Positions 1 to 8,521 of a stretch of 64,000 nucleotides of DNA are shown here, piece by piece; the first letter of the stretch is position 1; every line of letters starts with the position of its first letter. The stretch spans positions 682,001 to 746,000 of the forward strand of contig NZ_CP064942.1 in the NCBI RefSeq assembly GCF_015679265.1. The letters are read 5' to 3'. The translations under genes were made by a program, and so were the position numbers. Under the pieces are notes generated by a model that ran no database searches, had not been told where the DNA came from, and was given only the letters and a program-made list of their open reading frames with translations. The DNA comes from Pontivivens ytuae (GTDB lineage Bacteria > Pseudomonadota > Alphaproteobacteria > Rhodobacterales > Rhodobacteraceae).

Positions 1-344
1 GCCTGCGCGGCGACGACGCCAGATGCGACGCTTTCGGGATCGGTGACGTCGATCTCGACGATGCTCATGGGAAGGGCCTCATCGTCAATGATGGCCTGAA
101 GCGCGGCGGCTTCTTCCGCATTTCTGCCGCCGACGCCCCGCATGGAGGCGACGACAGTGTGGCCGGCGCGCGCGAGCGCCAGAGCCTCGAGTTGGCCGAG
201 GCCGGACGAGCATCCCGTGATGAGAACAACGGAGCCTTCAGCAACGGCCTGAGCACTCACCATCGATGGCGCAGAAGCGAGCAAGGCTGCGACAGCAGTG
301 CCCGCCAGAACCGATCGGCGATTGAGGTTGGACGGATCGAACAT
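1..344 (-). CDS. Short-chain dehydrogenase/reductase, Tat-exported, 3' end outside window
   Basis: The gene reads leftward from an ATG at 344 and runs off the window, so only about 114 N-terminal residues are visible. The product starts with a twin-arginine signal (Arg9-Arg10 in NRRSVLAG, then a hydrophobic stretch ending near Ala-Gln at 31-32). The glycine-rich NAD(P)-binding motif TGCSSGLG follows at residues 43-50, which marks a classical SDR Rossmann fold. An AGGAGA ribosome site lies 7 nt before the ATG. A periplasmic SDR is uncommon, since cofactor would have to be bound before Tat export. The active-site YxxxK lies in the missing part, so the substrate cannot be guessed. Confidence 0.8.
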   Translation of the reverse strand, partial: MFDPSNLNRRSVLAGTAVAALLASAPSMVSAQAVAEGSVVLITGCSSGLGQLEALALARAGHTVVASMRGVGGRNAEEAAALQAIIDDEALPMSIVEIDVTDPESVASGVVAAQ

Positions 345-521
345 GGAAGTATCTCCTCGAAAACCATTGTCTGATACCCGGAGCCGGGACCGTGCCATGC
401 CCAAGGGTGTAAGCGAGACATGATGGGAGTTGTGCCTGGCGAGAAATCGGCAAAAGCCATTCGGAACAAATGGCTTTTCAATTGGACTTTTGCCATTCAG
501 GACCCACGCCCTGCGCATCAA

Positions 522-810
522 TCAGGGTTTGTGGCAAACCATGTCAGGCGGCTGCATCGGATCTGTTCTTTCATTCAGCGCCTCCAGCAGCACGCGACCG
601 ACACGAGCTGCGGGTGCCGGTTTTTGACCTGTGACAAGCCACCCGTCCCGCAAAGCGTGGGATGAACACGATGTCCACAGCGTGTCCTTCGTCGATGAGC
701 GTTCAATCGGGCGCGGTTATCTCGTCGAGTTATCACCCCGTCTCGCGCCCGACCTCGGCAAGATGCGTGCGGGATATCAGTGCAGCTGCAGTTCTGGTAT
801 GGGTTTGCGG
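522..810 (-). pseudogene. Remnant of a DJ-1/PfpI (HSP31-like) family gene
   Basis: No intact frame exists, but on the minus strand three short in-phase pieces line up with this family. First comes a segment ending VGRETG (about 730-810). In another frame comes LDEITAPD followed after one stop by TLIDEGHAVDIV (about 670-730), which matches the N-terminal TGxxLEEhxxPYxxhxxAGxxV region. A third frame gives DGWLVTGQKPAP plus a VLLEALN helix, which matches the C-terminal DGxLITGQNPASS end and stops at 522-524. The middle of the protein, including the nucleophile-elbow cysteine, is missing. I infer internal deletion plus frameshifts. Alignment to intact homologues would be needed to confirm. Confidence 0.5.
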
Positions 811-895
811 TCCTGTTCTTGTCAGACGGTGTCATTGACACAGGCGGTGGACATACGGTCGCGAGCCGCGGGATCTCCAATTCGGCAGCGAACTA

Positions 896-1818
896 TCAGC
901 TTTCCGATGAGCCGCCAGTCGCGAGAAACGCCTCTGCGACACGTTCCCTGAACCAACGCTCTGCCGAATCGCGATCGGTTGAAGCGGGCCAGGCCATCGT
1001 GTTCGTGACCGGCGGAACGGCGACCGGGCATGGGTCGATTGCCAGTCTGCCAAGATCGGCGAGGCGCTCCGCGATGAAATCGGGCACCGTCGTAATGAGA
1101 TCGGTTCCCGGCAAGGTCGATAAAATGAGCGCAAAGGACGACAGTCCCACGACCACATGACGGTCGTGCCCCAGTTCGCGAAGCTGGTCGTCGACAAACC
1201 CCTCGAGATCACCCTGCGGCGTCACCAACACCTGCGGCCTCGAACAGAAATCGCTTATGCCGTTGATCGGAGCCGTGGATGCATCGCGCAGCACGACCCA
1301 TGGCGCGTGGCGCAAAACGCGCCTTTTGGCTGTCGCGTGCGGGTCGTCGCGAAGATAACCCACAGCCAGGCCCGTTTCGTCCGATAGAAGCATGCCGGGC
1401 AAATTGCGGTAATCCCTATTCGGACCGTCAGGCCACAATGAGGTGCCTCGCGGCGGAGGGTTTCCGTGAGCTGGGGCAGGATCGCCATGGCGACGGCATC
1501 CGTGCAACCGAGCCGAAAGATGCGAATGTCTTCCGCCGGATTGAATTCCTGCACTTCACCGAGCGATGCAGCGAGCGCGTCGAGGTGTGGTTTGGCTGCC
1601 GCTAGTAATTCCTCGGCGCGGCTCGTCGGGACAAGACCGCGTCCCTCACGCACCAGCAGGTCGTCGTCGAACACGTCGCGGAGGCGGGCAAGGATCCCCG
1701 ATACCGTGGACTGCGCCAGGTTCAGCCGTTTCGCGGCAGCCGTGGTCGACCGCTCCTCGATCAGAACGACCAGCGCGGAGATGAGGTTCAGATCGAGGCG
1801 TCCCAAGCGATGCGACAT
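896..1818 (-). pseudogene. LysR-family transcriptional regulator, single frameshift
   Basis: The N-terminal half (from ATG 1818, beginning MSHRLGRLDLNLISAL) is a LysR-type winged helix-turn-helix with the AAKRLNLAQSTVSGILARLR recognition region. It stays open until a frame change near 1414-1416. Downstream, the next frame continues the effector-binding domain (starting DYRNLPGMLLSDE, ending in the usual WFRERVAEAF region) to a stop at 896-898. Adding one G to the GGG run joins the halves into a normal-length regulator of about 307 residues. The gene may be dead, or the lost base may be a homopolymer sequencing error. It lies on the same strand as the SDR and the DJ-1 remnant, which were plausible targets. 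Confidence 0.8.
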
Positions 1819-2359
1819 GTGAGATCTTCTAGAGTTTTGTCGTGCCGTTGGAAAACGGTCTCGCCGATTTTCTGCATAGGCGAATGTGATTTCCGACTCT
1901 CTATGAGGGCCGCAACACCTTCGAGAATCTGCCAGTAGCCTTGCAGGAAACAAAAGTCGCTCTCTGCGGAGCCGCGGTGGGAAGGCGCAGGCACTTGGGC
2001 TTTGCAGGCAGCCTCGTGGATGTGTCTGGTCTTGACCCCTGAAAATGGTCCGAAACAAAACCCGAAAGGTCGCATAAAGACCCGCCCAGAAACGGGGGGA
2101 AGATCACTCGCCGAGTTGTACTCAACGCCCCGGGCCTGGAGTGTTGGCGCAGTACTTCTGCTCACCGCGATGGCGCTGAGATTATTGCTGGCCAAACGAT
2201 TGGCCGCTGAAGCAGATAGATGACGTTCGTACATCGAGCGGCATCGGTAACCTTGGGCTCGTTCCCGCCATGTTCCGCAGAGCAACGGACCTGCGATATC
2301 GTGCCCTCGCCAACGTCGAGTTGGCGATGTGATGGGGAGCGGTAGGTCGGAGAACCGCC
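1819..2359. other. Non-coding stretch between LysR remnant and recombinase
   Basis: No convincing gene is visible on either strand in these 541 bases. Near 2034-2052 the bases TGACCCCTGAAAATGG resemble the terminal repeats of some IS elements, but no transposase accompanies them. The stretch just before the recombinase (2307-2327) holds a separate perfect inverted repeat. Confidence 0.4.
2307..2327. repeat. Perfect 8-bp inverted repeat upstream of recombinase
   Basis: TCGCCAAC and GTTGGCGA flank a 5-base spacer (GTCGA). The position, 32 bases before the recombinase start, suits a recombinase binding or crossover site, or an operator. The sequence alone cannot tell which. Confidence 0.4.
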
Positions 2360-2992
2360 ATGCGCATCGTGAACCTACCTGCCATTCGGCCTCGGCGTCC
2401 TGCCTGGAACAAAGGGCGGATTGTCGGCCAGAAGCGACCGCTTCTTCCGAAGCACGTCTGGGCCATCAGGGTCCGGCTCGAGATCGCCGAGAACGTCCGC
2501 GACCTCGCCCTCTTCAACACGGCGATCGACAGTAAACTCAGGGGCTGCGACCTCGTCCGCCTCAAGGTCGCGGACGTCTACGCCGCCGGCCAAGTCAAGG
2601 AGCGCACCTCGATCCTCTAGAGCAAGACGCAGAAGCCGGTGCGCTTCGAGCTGACGGAAGGCACGCGGAAGTCGATCGAGCACTGGCTCGCGCATCCAAT
2701 GATGATCGGGCAAGAACATCTGTGGCCCGGTCGGCTCCACGAACCGCTGCACATCTCGATCCGCCAATATGCACGCCTCGTACGTGCCTGGGTGATGTCG
2801 ATCGGGCTTGAGCCGAGTGCCTACGGGACGCACTCGATGCGCCGGACGAAGGTGGCGCAGATCTACCGAAAGACGGGCAACCTCCGCGCGGTTCAACTCC
2901 TTCTCGGCCACACGAAGATGGACAGCACAGTCCGCTACCTCGGCGTCGAGCTCGAAGATGCGTTGGCGATCTCGGAAGCCGTCGAGATCTGA
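2360..2992 (+). pseudogene. Small tyrosine site-specific recombinase with one in-frame amber codon
   Basis: A 210-codon frame is interrupted only by TAG at 2618-2620 (codon 87), where CAG (Gln) would fit the context ERTSIL-x-SKTQKPV, so one C-to-T change explains it. The catalytic set of tyrosine recombinases is otherwise complete: Arg61 (KLRGCDL), His158 and Arg161 (HSMRR), His184 (LLGHT) and the nucleophile Tyr193 (VRYLG). The protein is short and lacks the usual N-terminal SAM-like core-binding domain, as in a group of about 200-residue integrases often found on alphaproteobacterial mobile DNA. It is probably a marker of past integration. Readthrough by an amber suppressor or a restart at GTG 2639 is possible but would lose Arg61. 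Confidence 0.8.
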
Positions 2993-2998
2993 TGCCGA

Positions 2999-3023
2999 TG
3001 GGCCGCCTTCGGTGGGCGGCCCA
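2999..3023 (+). terminator. Hairpin after the recombinase
   Basis: A 9-bp perfect stem (TGGGCCGCC / GGCGGCCCA) with a 7-base loop begins 7 bases after the recombinase stop. There is no T-run, so this is a stable RNA hairpin that may act as a terminator rather than a textbook intrinsic terminator. Confidence 0.5.
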
Positions 3024-3364
3024 AACCGGCCTCTCGACAAACTTCCATCATGCTACGCTGCGGCCCGTCGAAGGAGACATTCGCCGCGACCGCAAAAACT
3101 GCATGTAGGCGAGCTTTCACTCCGCGGATTTTCTAGGCTTTGGGACGTGGCGGCAGGGCCCTTCTATGCAGCGAATTCAGGAAATCTGTTCCAAGTTTGA
3201 GTCCCGTACGGCGGCGATAGTTTTCAATCGATCAACTTGCCAAGAACCGAAACCTGACGCTGCGCGGAATTCTCTATCGGATCTTCCAGGATTGGGAAAT
3301 CAAGGTGGGTGACAGGCTTGAGAAAGCAAAGCTTGAAGTCTCGAACTTCAGTCCTGCTAGATGA
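3024..3364 (+). other. Mostly non-coding; short start-less open fragment at 3221-3364
   Basis: No complete gene is visible. From 3221 to 3364 the plus strand has 47 sense codons before a TGA, including ILYRIFQDWEIKVGDRLEKA, with no ATG or GTG start and a stop just before it. The amphipathic, lysine-rich composition looks like the C-terminal piece of a lost gene. I do not recognise the family. It overlaps the last codons of the oppositely oriented nuclease by 8 bases. Confidence 0.25.
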
Positions 3365-4304
3365 TTATATCCTGAGGGCCGTGGATTGCCGTTGATCGAG
3401 GCCTCGCGCCCGAACTGAAAACCGAGCGTGTCCAATTCGGAATGGACTTCGTCGCGGTGTCTCGAATCCGATCTAAGATGTCCGATGGCTCGCGCCGGGG
3501 CGGAGTCCGAACACTAAACAACTGGTCTTGCTCTGCCGCGAAGATCATCGCATCCGCGTTGCGGAGCTCCGGAAACGAAAGCCCACTCAAAACCTCAATC
3601 GTCGTGAGCCGCACCTGTTCCAGGACTGGTGAAAAACTCAATGGCTCCGGTGAGGCATAGTCACTTTGCCAAATCAGAAACCCGGCAGCGCGAAGCTTGT
3701 CTCCACGCCGGATTGCCATGACTTTCCAAAAACCAGCAGGAATTTTGACTGGATCATATCCCTCGGTGATTGTGACTTCCGGATCCTCTTCAGTGAAGAC
3801 GGGCCCCTGAAAAACACATGAGCGACGCTCATTTGATGGTGCCTCCGACAGCTCCAACATCCAGTCTTCTACCTTTCCCCAGGCAACGTGCATCCGTCGT
3901 TCTTGTGGGGCGATGTTGGAATAATAGTCGCTCTCCCGCTCCGCGCGTTTGGCGTCTTCAATCTCATCCGAGGTGCTTCCCCAAGATAGGCTTTTTCTTC
4001 GCGCCAAATGGCCTCTCTGGTAGTAATCTGGGGTATCCTTGTAGCCTTGTTCGTTCCCGATCTGCAGATTGGCATCGATCTTCGGATCGAAGTCAAAATC
4101 TCGGCTCGTATGCTGTTCGTCCGGCAGACTACTGCCATCAATGTTGTGGGCGGTCATCGACGCCAAACCGCGGTTCTGGTTGAACAATATGGAATGTCGG
4201 GTGTGATGAACAAAATCTCGCTGGAACGTCGTTGAAAGAACGCGTTCGCTAGGGACAGGCAGGGGAACCTCGAACCCGCTGATGAAATTTTGATCGTATC
4301 CCAT
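3357..4304 (-). CDS. DNA/RNA non-specific endonuclease (beta-beta-alpha metal, NUC family)
   Basis: The 315-residue product carries the NUC signature: QRGHLARR around residues 96-103, with His99 as the expected general base, and YYSNIAPQ at 127-134, with Asn130 as the metal ligand. The usual DRGH aspartate is Gln here; RGHL with two following arginines is seen in a subgroup of this family. These enzymes cut single- and double-stranded DNA and RNA with Mg2+. No signal peptide is evident, which is unusual since most members are exported, so the product may act inside the cell or be delivered by another route. G+C is visibly lower than in neighbouring genes, suggesting horizontal acquisition. 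No immunity gene is recognisable beside it. Confidence 0.85.
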   Translation of the reverse strand: MGYDQNFISGFEVPLPVPSERVLSTTFQRDFVHHTRHSILFNQNRGLASMTAHNIDGSSLPDEQHTSRDFDFDPKIDANLQIGNEQGYKDTPDYYQRGHLARRKSLSWGSTSDEIEDAKRAERESDYYSNIAPQERRMHVAWGKVEDWMLELSEAPSNERRSCVFQGPVFTEEDPEVTITEGYDPVKIPAGFWKVMAIRRGDKLRAAGFLIWQSDYASPEPLSFSPVLEQVRLTTIEVLSGLSFPELRNADAMIFAAEQDQLFSVRTPPRREPSDILDRIRDTATKSIPNWTRSVFSSGARPRSTAIHGPQDIII

Positions 4305-4637
4305 TCTGAAATCTCGCCGATCTAGTGGTCGTTGTCTAGAATGTATACTCTAGCGGCGATCATATAATGATCTGACAAAGAACTCTCGTGATCGCCGGGG
4401 CGCTCAGATGACAGAATACGCTGCCGGGACTATCGAAACCCAGGCTGACCACGAAGAACAAAGATGCCGTCCAACCGCCCCTTCCGGCCATTCATCTAGG
4501 TCTCCCACGCCGCAGTGCAGCTTCCCAGAAGCGGGCATTTACCGGTACTTTGTCCGGAAAGTCGATGATACGGCTGCAACGCAGGACGAAGCCGAAATCT
4601 CCTGCGTTGCTGCGGACGTCTGCTTTTGCTTGCTGGC
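4305..4637. promoter_or_regulatory. Palindrome-rich upstream region of the nuclease gene
   Basis: This 333-base gap has no supported gene. Three inverted repeats cluster just upstream of the nuclease: CTAGA(4336-4340)/TCTAG(4349-4353), GATCAT(4358-4363)/ATGATC(4367-4372), and CGGCGATCA(4355-4363)/TGATCGCCG(4389-4397). The AT-rich core between them could hold the promoter. Operator function is inferred from position only. From 4398 to 4637 I see nothing. Confidence 0.4.
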
Positions 4638-5141
4638 TCAGAGTTCGACAAGTCGCTCTTCGACCGGTGAAGATTGAACGATAGACGAGTTTGTCGCGCC
4701 GAAGGGCACAATCCGGTCGATCACAGCCTCCATCTCGGCCACGTCGCGGACGTGGGCGCGAGCGACGAAGCAATCCTCACCAGAAACGCGGTCGCACGCC
4801 ACGATCTGAGGCGTTTCTCGGATAGCTTCGATCATGTTCTTCATTTCGCCCGGCAGCGGGCGTGCGCGGATCAGGATCGTGAGGCTGTAGCCAAGGCGAG
4901 TCGGGTCAATGCGAGCGCCGTATCCGGTGATGATGCCCACGTCTTCAAGACGTCGCACACGGTCCGCCACGCTTGGGGCGGACAGGCCCACCCGCCGGGA
5001 TAGCTCGGCACGGGGGATACGTGCGTCCGTGCAAAGCTCGCGAAGAATGGCAGCATCGATGCTGTCGAGACCGGTTTCTTCGGATCGAAGGTCAGAGCGC
5101 CCCTTTTCCTTCATTCTTGCGTTCGAACCAGCCTTGAGCAT
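4638..5141 (-). CDS. Lrp/AsnC-family transcriptional regulator
   Basis: The product has an N-terminal AsnC-type helix-turn-helix (LDSIDAAILREL, then AELSRRVGLSAPSVADRVRR) and a C-terminal RAM ligand-binding domain. It is about 167 residues from ATG 5141, the family's normal size. ATG 5114 (MKEKGRSDL) is a close alternative, and neither start has a strong ribosome site. The gene is divergent from an amino-acid-type DMT exporter starting at 5189, the classic layout for an AsnC regulator controlling export or catabolism of an amino acid. Such proteins form octamers and respond to amino acids. The effector here is not visible. Confidence 0.9.
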   Translation of the reverse strand: MLKAGSNARMKEKGRSDLRSEETGLDSIDAAILRELCTDARIPRAELSRRVGLSAPSVADRVRRLEDVGIITGYGARIDPTRLGYSLTILIRARPLPGEMKNMIEAIRETPQIVACDRVSGEDCFVARAHVRDVAEMEAVIDRIVPFGATNSSIVQSSPVEERLVEL

Positions 5142-5153
5142 AGTCGATCTCAA

Positions 5154-5187
5154 TATCCAAATCCGCATGTACCTTGCATCATGGATA
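5154..5187. promoter_or_regulatory. Candidate AsnC operator between divergent genes
   Basis: Only 47 bases separate the two divergent starts. They contain inverted half-sites TATCCA (5154-5159) and TGGATA (5182-5187), with a partly symmetrical GCATG/CATC core between. The placement suits binding by the adjacent regulator. This is inferred, not known. Confidence 0.4.
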
Positions 5188-5188
5188 C

Positions 5189-6145
5189 ATGACAGATCAA
5201 GCTTCTGCAGATCCCGCCGTCGCCAACGCCCCCGGAGCCATGTCGCGCATGTCCGAGGCCGTTCCCCCTCACGCATGGTTCGGCGCCTCCGCCGTTTTCC
5301 ATTATCTCGGCCCGGCTTTCGCCGTTCTGCTCTTTCCGGTCGTCGGCGTACTTGGCGTTGCCTGGTTCCGCATCGCCTCGGCAGCATTGGTCTTCGCGCC
5401 GATCACGAAGCCTTGGCGTACGTTCAAGAAATCGACGCCCCGCGAGCGCCTGCTTCTTATCGCGCTTGGCGGTTGTCTCGCGGTAATGAACAGCTCCTTT
5501 TACCTGGCGCTGGACCGGTTGCCGATCTCACTCGTTGCGGCAATCGAGTTCGTCGGCACCATCGGAATCGCCCTCTGGGGTCTCCGCACGGGGCGCAACT
5601 TTCTGGCTTTCGCCTTCGCCATCATCGGCGTGGCCCTTCTGATCGACGTGCCATCGCTCCTGGCGGCGGATGGACCTGCTCTGACATCTGACCTACTGGG
5701 CCTATTCTGGGCGGTTCTTAACGGGTCGCTGTTCGTCCTCTACATCATCCTTGGCCACAAGATTTCCGAAGGTGGCGCTTCAGGTGGCGTGGAGCGTCTC
5801 GGCGCGGCCATGACAGCGGCCTTCATCTTCGTGATGCCTATCGGGTTCCTACAGGCTCTCGAAGCCTTCGGCGCACCGCTTCTGGTTCTGGCCGGGATTG
5901 GGGTCGGCATCTGTTCGTCCGTCATCCCCTATGTCTGCGATCAGCTCGCAATGGCCCGTCTGCCACGCGCCAGCTTCGCGTTCCTGCTCGCGCTTCTGCC
6001 TGCAACCGCCACGATCATCGGCGTGATCGTCTTGCGCCAGATTCCGAACGCCGTGGATGTCCTAGGCGTGGTCCTCGTCATGATCGGCGTGGCCGTTCAC
6101 AAGCCCGCACCGATGCCGGCTCCAACAGACCACGAACTCCAGTAG
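5189..6145 (+). CDS. EamA/DMT family exporter, RhtA-like
   Basis: This 318-residue protein has about ten hydrophobic helices arranged as two EamA repeats. Its internal segments (FKPW-like TKPWR, FYLALDRLPISLVAAIEF, LAMARLPRASFAFLLALLPA) resemble the threonine/homoserine exporter RhtA. It would act in the inner membrane as a proton-driven amino-acid or metabolite exporter. ATG 5189 is chosen over the upstream TTG 5174 because it begins a typical polar N-terminus (MTDQASAD). The gene is divergent from the AsnC regulator, so export is probably induced by the same amino acid. The substrate is not determinable here. Confidence 0.88.
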   Translation: MTDQASADPAVANAPGAMSRMSEAVPPHAWFGASAVFHYLGPAFAVLLFPVVGVLGVAWFRIASAALVFAPITKPWRTFKKSTPRERLLLIALGGCLAVMNSSFYLALDRLPISLVAAIEFVGTIGIALWGLRTGRNFLAFAFAIIGVALLIDVPSLLAADGPALTSDLLGLFWAVLNGSLFVLYIILGHKISEGGASGGVERLGAAMTAAFIFVMPIGFLQALEAFGAPLLVLAGIGVGICSSVIPYVCDQLAMARLPRASFAFLLALLPATATIIGVIVLRQIPNAVDVLGVVLVMIGVAVHKPAPMPAPTDHELQ

Positions 6146-6560
6146 CGGCCCATAGCTGCCGCCAGTCGACAGCCTCTGTGCCTGCGGTGCAGTGCTTCAA
6201 ACCCGCCATTCGCTATCGGTGCAAACTTACCGCCCTGGCCAAAGTACAGGTTGGCGGGACTACGGGCCGGCGCAGACTGACGACGCTCTCGCTTACCGTT
6301 CTGGTCACCCAGATCGGTCCTGGCCGTTCTAGAGCGAGCTAGCTGTGCGCAGGCGGTTGGGCCGCTTCCACTGCCACGATCAAATTGCAACGCACGCCCT
6401 TCAAACCTCGGGCGGCTTTTAATGCCTTGTTGCAAAACGAGAAAAACGCTTCGAATGCCACGCTTTCCGGCTTTCTGACACGATTTCGCAACTCAACCTC
6501 TGGTAGAAAAGCGCTGCCTTCGCCCCTGGGGGCAATATTTCAGACCAGGAGTAATACATC
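6146..6560. other. Intergenic region upstream of the RTX gene
   Basis: These 415 bases contain no gene I can support. The last 20 bases hold the RTX ribosome site (CAGGAG, 9 bases before its ATG). No clear terminator is seen for the exporter. Confidence 0.4.
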
Positions 6561-7994
6561 ATGCCAACCAATCTCGACGGGACCGCCGGCGACGACGTTC
6601 TCATCGGCACCGGCGCGCAGGAATTGATCCGCGGCTTCGGTGGAAACGACCTCATTTCAGGCGGCCGCGGGCTCGACACGCTCGACGGCGGAAGCGGGAC
6701 CGACACCGTCAGCTATGCGTACACCTCTGCCGATATGGATATCGATCTCACGGCGGAGCTCGCCACATTCTTCAACGGCAATACCGAGGAGATCCTGAAC
6801 TTCGAGAACGTCATCGGGTCGGGCGGTGACAACCTGATCACCGGCGACGACGGCCGGAACGACATCCAGGGCGGTGCCGGAGACGACACGATCAGCGGAG
6901 GCCTCGGCCGCGACACCATGGATGGCGGCGACGGCATCGATACGATCGACTTCAGCTACACCAGCGCGGATGTCGATCTGGACCTCGCCGCGGGCCTCGC
7001 CACGTTCTTCAACGGCGTGACGGAGGCCATGACCAACTTCGAGAATGCGGTCGGCACGTCGGGTGACAACCTGATCACCGGCACGGATGGCGCCAACATC
7101 CTCGACGGTAACGGTGGCAACGACACGCTGGACGGCGGCGCCGGAAACGACACGCTGATCGGGTCCGAAGACGGCTTCACGGCATATGAAGGCGGGGCGG
7201 GGACCGACACGATCGATTTCAGTGCCTCGACGTCGGACTTGATCGTGAGACTTGTGCCGGACGCGGACGACGATGTGGATGGCGGTGAGGACTCCAGCGG
7301 TGTGTTCGTCCGCTTTGAAAGTGGTCTCACGCAGACGGGCTCCATTCGCAACGTCGAAAACGTCCTGACCGGAAGCGGAAATGACTACATCTATACTGGT
7401 GTGAGATATGACGGCGATAGAGAGAACTACGAAGGTAGCTACGTCGATACCGGCGCAGGTGATGATTTTATTGATATCGAAATCGGCGGCAACGACACTG
7501 TAATTGCGGGTGATGGCGACGATTACGTCAGCAACTACGATTCATCCCATGCAAACGGCTTGGGCGACAGCGATGTCGTCTTCGGCGGTGCCGGCGATGA
7601 CGACGTATTCCTTGCCTACGGGAACAACTCCGCCTTTGGCGAGAGCGGGAACGACACGCTGGAGGGTATCGAAGATGATTACTATGGCGGAGCCGATGTC
7701 TTCGACGGGGGCGCCGGAGACGACCTGCTGTTCGGTGGCACTGGAGACGATCTACTGACGGGCGGTTCCGGTAGCGACACTTTCGAGTTTCGTTTCCACT
7801 ATGATTACAATGGCAAAGATACAGTTACGGACTTCACGCAAGGCGAAGATCTGCTGGTCATTGATGTCGATGATGAAAACGATATCGAGATCACGCAGGA
7901 CGACGGTTCCACGATCATCACTGATGGTGAGAACAGCGTCACGCTCGTCGGCTTCACCGGCACGCTGACCGCCGACGATCTCAGTTTCGTCTGA
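6561..7994 (+). CDS. RTX (hemolysin-type calcium-binding repeat) secreted protein
   Basis: The 477-residue acidic protein is built almost entirely of GGxGxDxUx nonapeptides (GGSGTDTVS, GGAGDDTIS, GGAGNDTLI, GGAGDDLLF and others) that form calcium-binding beta-rolls. There is no N-terminal signal peptide, and the C-terminal tail (TLTADDLSFV after a VTDF block) suits type I secretion. An early unit carrying the motif SADxDxDLxxxLATFFNG occurs twice, about 120 residues apart, which shows an internal duplication. No catalytic domain is evident, so the role could be structural, adhesive or S-layer-like. No ABC/MFP secretion genes lie nearby. Codon use in the central part (7380-7560) is more AT-rich than at the ends. 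Confidence 0.9.
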   Translation: MPTNLDGTAGDDVLIGTGAQELIRGFGGNDLISGGRGLDTLDGGSGTDTVSYAYTSADMDIDLTAELATFFNGNTEEILNFENVIGSGGDNLITGDDGRNDIQGGAGDDTISGGLGRDTMDGGDGIDTIDFSYTSADVDLDLAAGLATFFNGVTEAMTNFENAVGTSGDNLITGTDGANILDGNGGNDTLDGGAGNDTLIGSEDGFTAYEGGAGTDTIDFSASTSDLIVRLVPDADDDVDGGEDSSGVFVRFESGLTQTGSIRNVENVLTGSGNDYIYTGVRYDGDRENYEGSYVDTGAGDDFIDIEIGGNDTVIAGDGDDYVSNYDSSHANGLGDSDVVFGGAGDDDVFLAYGNNSAFGESGNDTLEGIEDDYYGGADVFDGGAGDDLLFGGTGDDLLTGGSGSDTFEFRFHYDYNGKDTVTDFTQGEDLLVIDVDDENDIEITQDDGSTIITDGENSVTLVGFTGTLTADDLSFV

Positions 7995-8007
7995 CGCAAG
8001 CAATCTG

Positions 8008-8034
8008 CGGAGCGTGCTATACCGGTGCGCTCCG
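8008..8034 (+). terminator. Hairpin downstream of the RTX gene
   Basis: The arms CGGAGCG and CGCTCCG form a 7-bp stem 14 bases after the stop codon. There is no strong T-run. It is a probable transcript end. Confidence 0.45.
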
Positions 8035-8466
8035 TCAGCTTCGTGCTTCAAGACGTGGAACTGCTTCATCATAGCCGCCCCAGTCTCGAGCGAGCTCGAG
8101 ATGATTTTCCAGACTCGCAACGTTCCGCGTTTATTGTTCCGCCGCATAGAAGCCGTGCATTTCTCGGTGCTCCACGACAAAGCGGAACCAGCGCCAATCA
8201 ACCTGGCCTTGACGCGAATGCATGCCGCCGGCGCGCTAATATTTTAGCCGTGCCCAGCCAGCGACTTCTGCTTCGATCGATAGTGATATGTTTGGAAGAG
8301 GCGCGCTACGAGCTTCGCTTCGGTTTCGACCCTTACCAGACCATCGATGTGCTGCGGCCTTTCAGAAACCGGACGTCAATAGGTGTGTAAAAACTGATCG
8401 CCCCCCAAAGGAGACACTCGCCCGATACGCACAAATCTCGGACTTCGGAGATCACGGAGGTGGCCT
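8035..8466. other. No supported gene between RTX hairpin and the IS element
   Basis: No convincing plus-strand gene is present. On the minus strand, the frame immediately outside the IS left end (EATSVISEVRDLC down to a TAA at 8333-8335) could be the continuation of the gene cut at 9667 if the IS is removed. That is speculative because no target duplication is visible. Confidence 0.3.
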
Positions 8467-8521
8467 TGTCCTTCCCCCCTAGAACTGGGCCATTACATTG
8501 GCCGCGAGAGGGGGATTGGGC

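Noticed and set aside
4408..4677. Possible 89-residue plus-strand gene upstream of the AsnC gene
   Set aside because: It overlaps the AsnC 3' end, lacks a ribosome site and shows no family features.
5174..5188. TTG start giving a longer DMT exporter
   Set aside because: It adds five residues without a better ribosome site; ATG 5189 gives the expected N-terminus.
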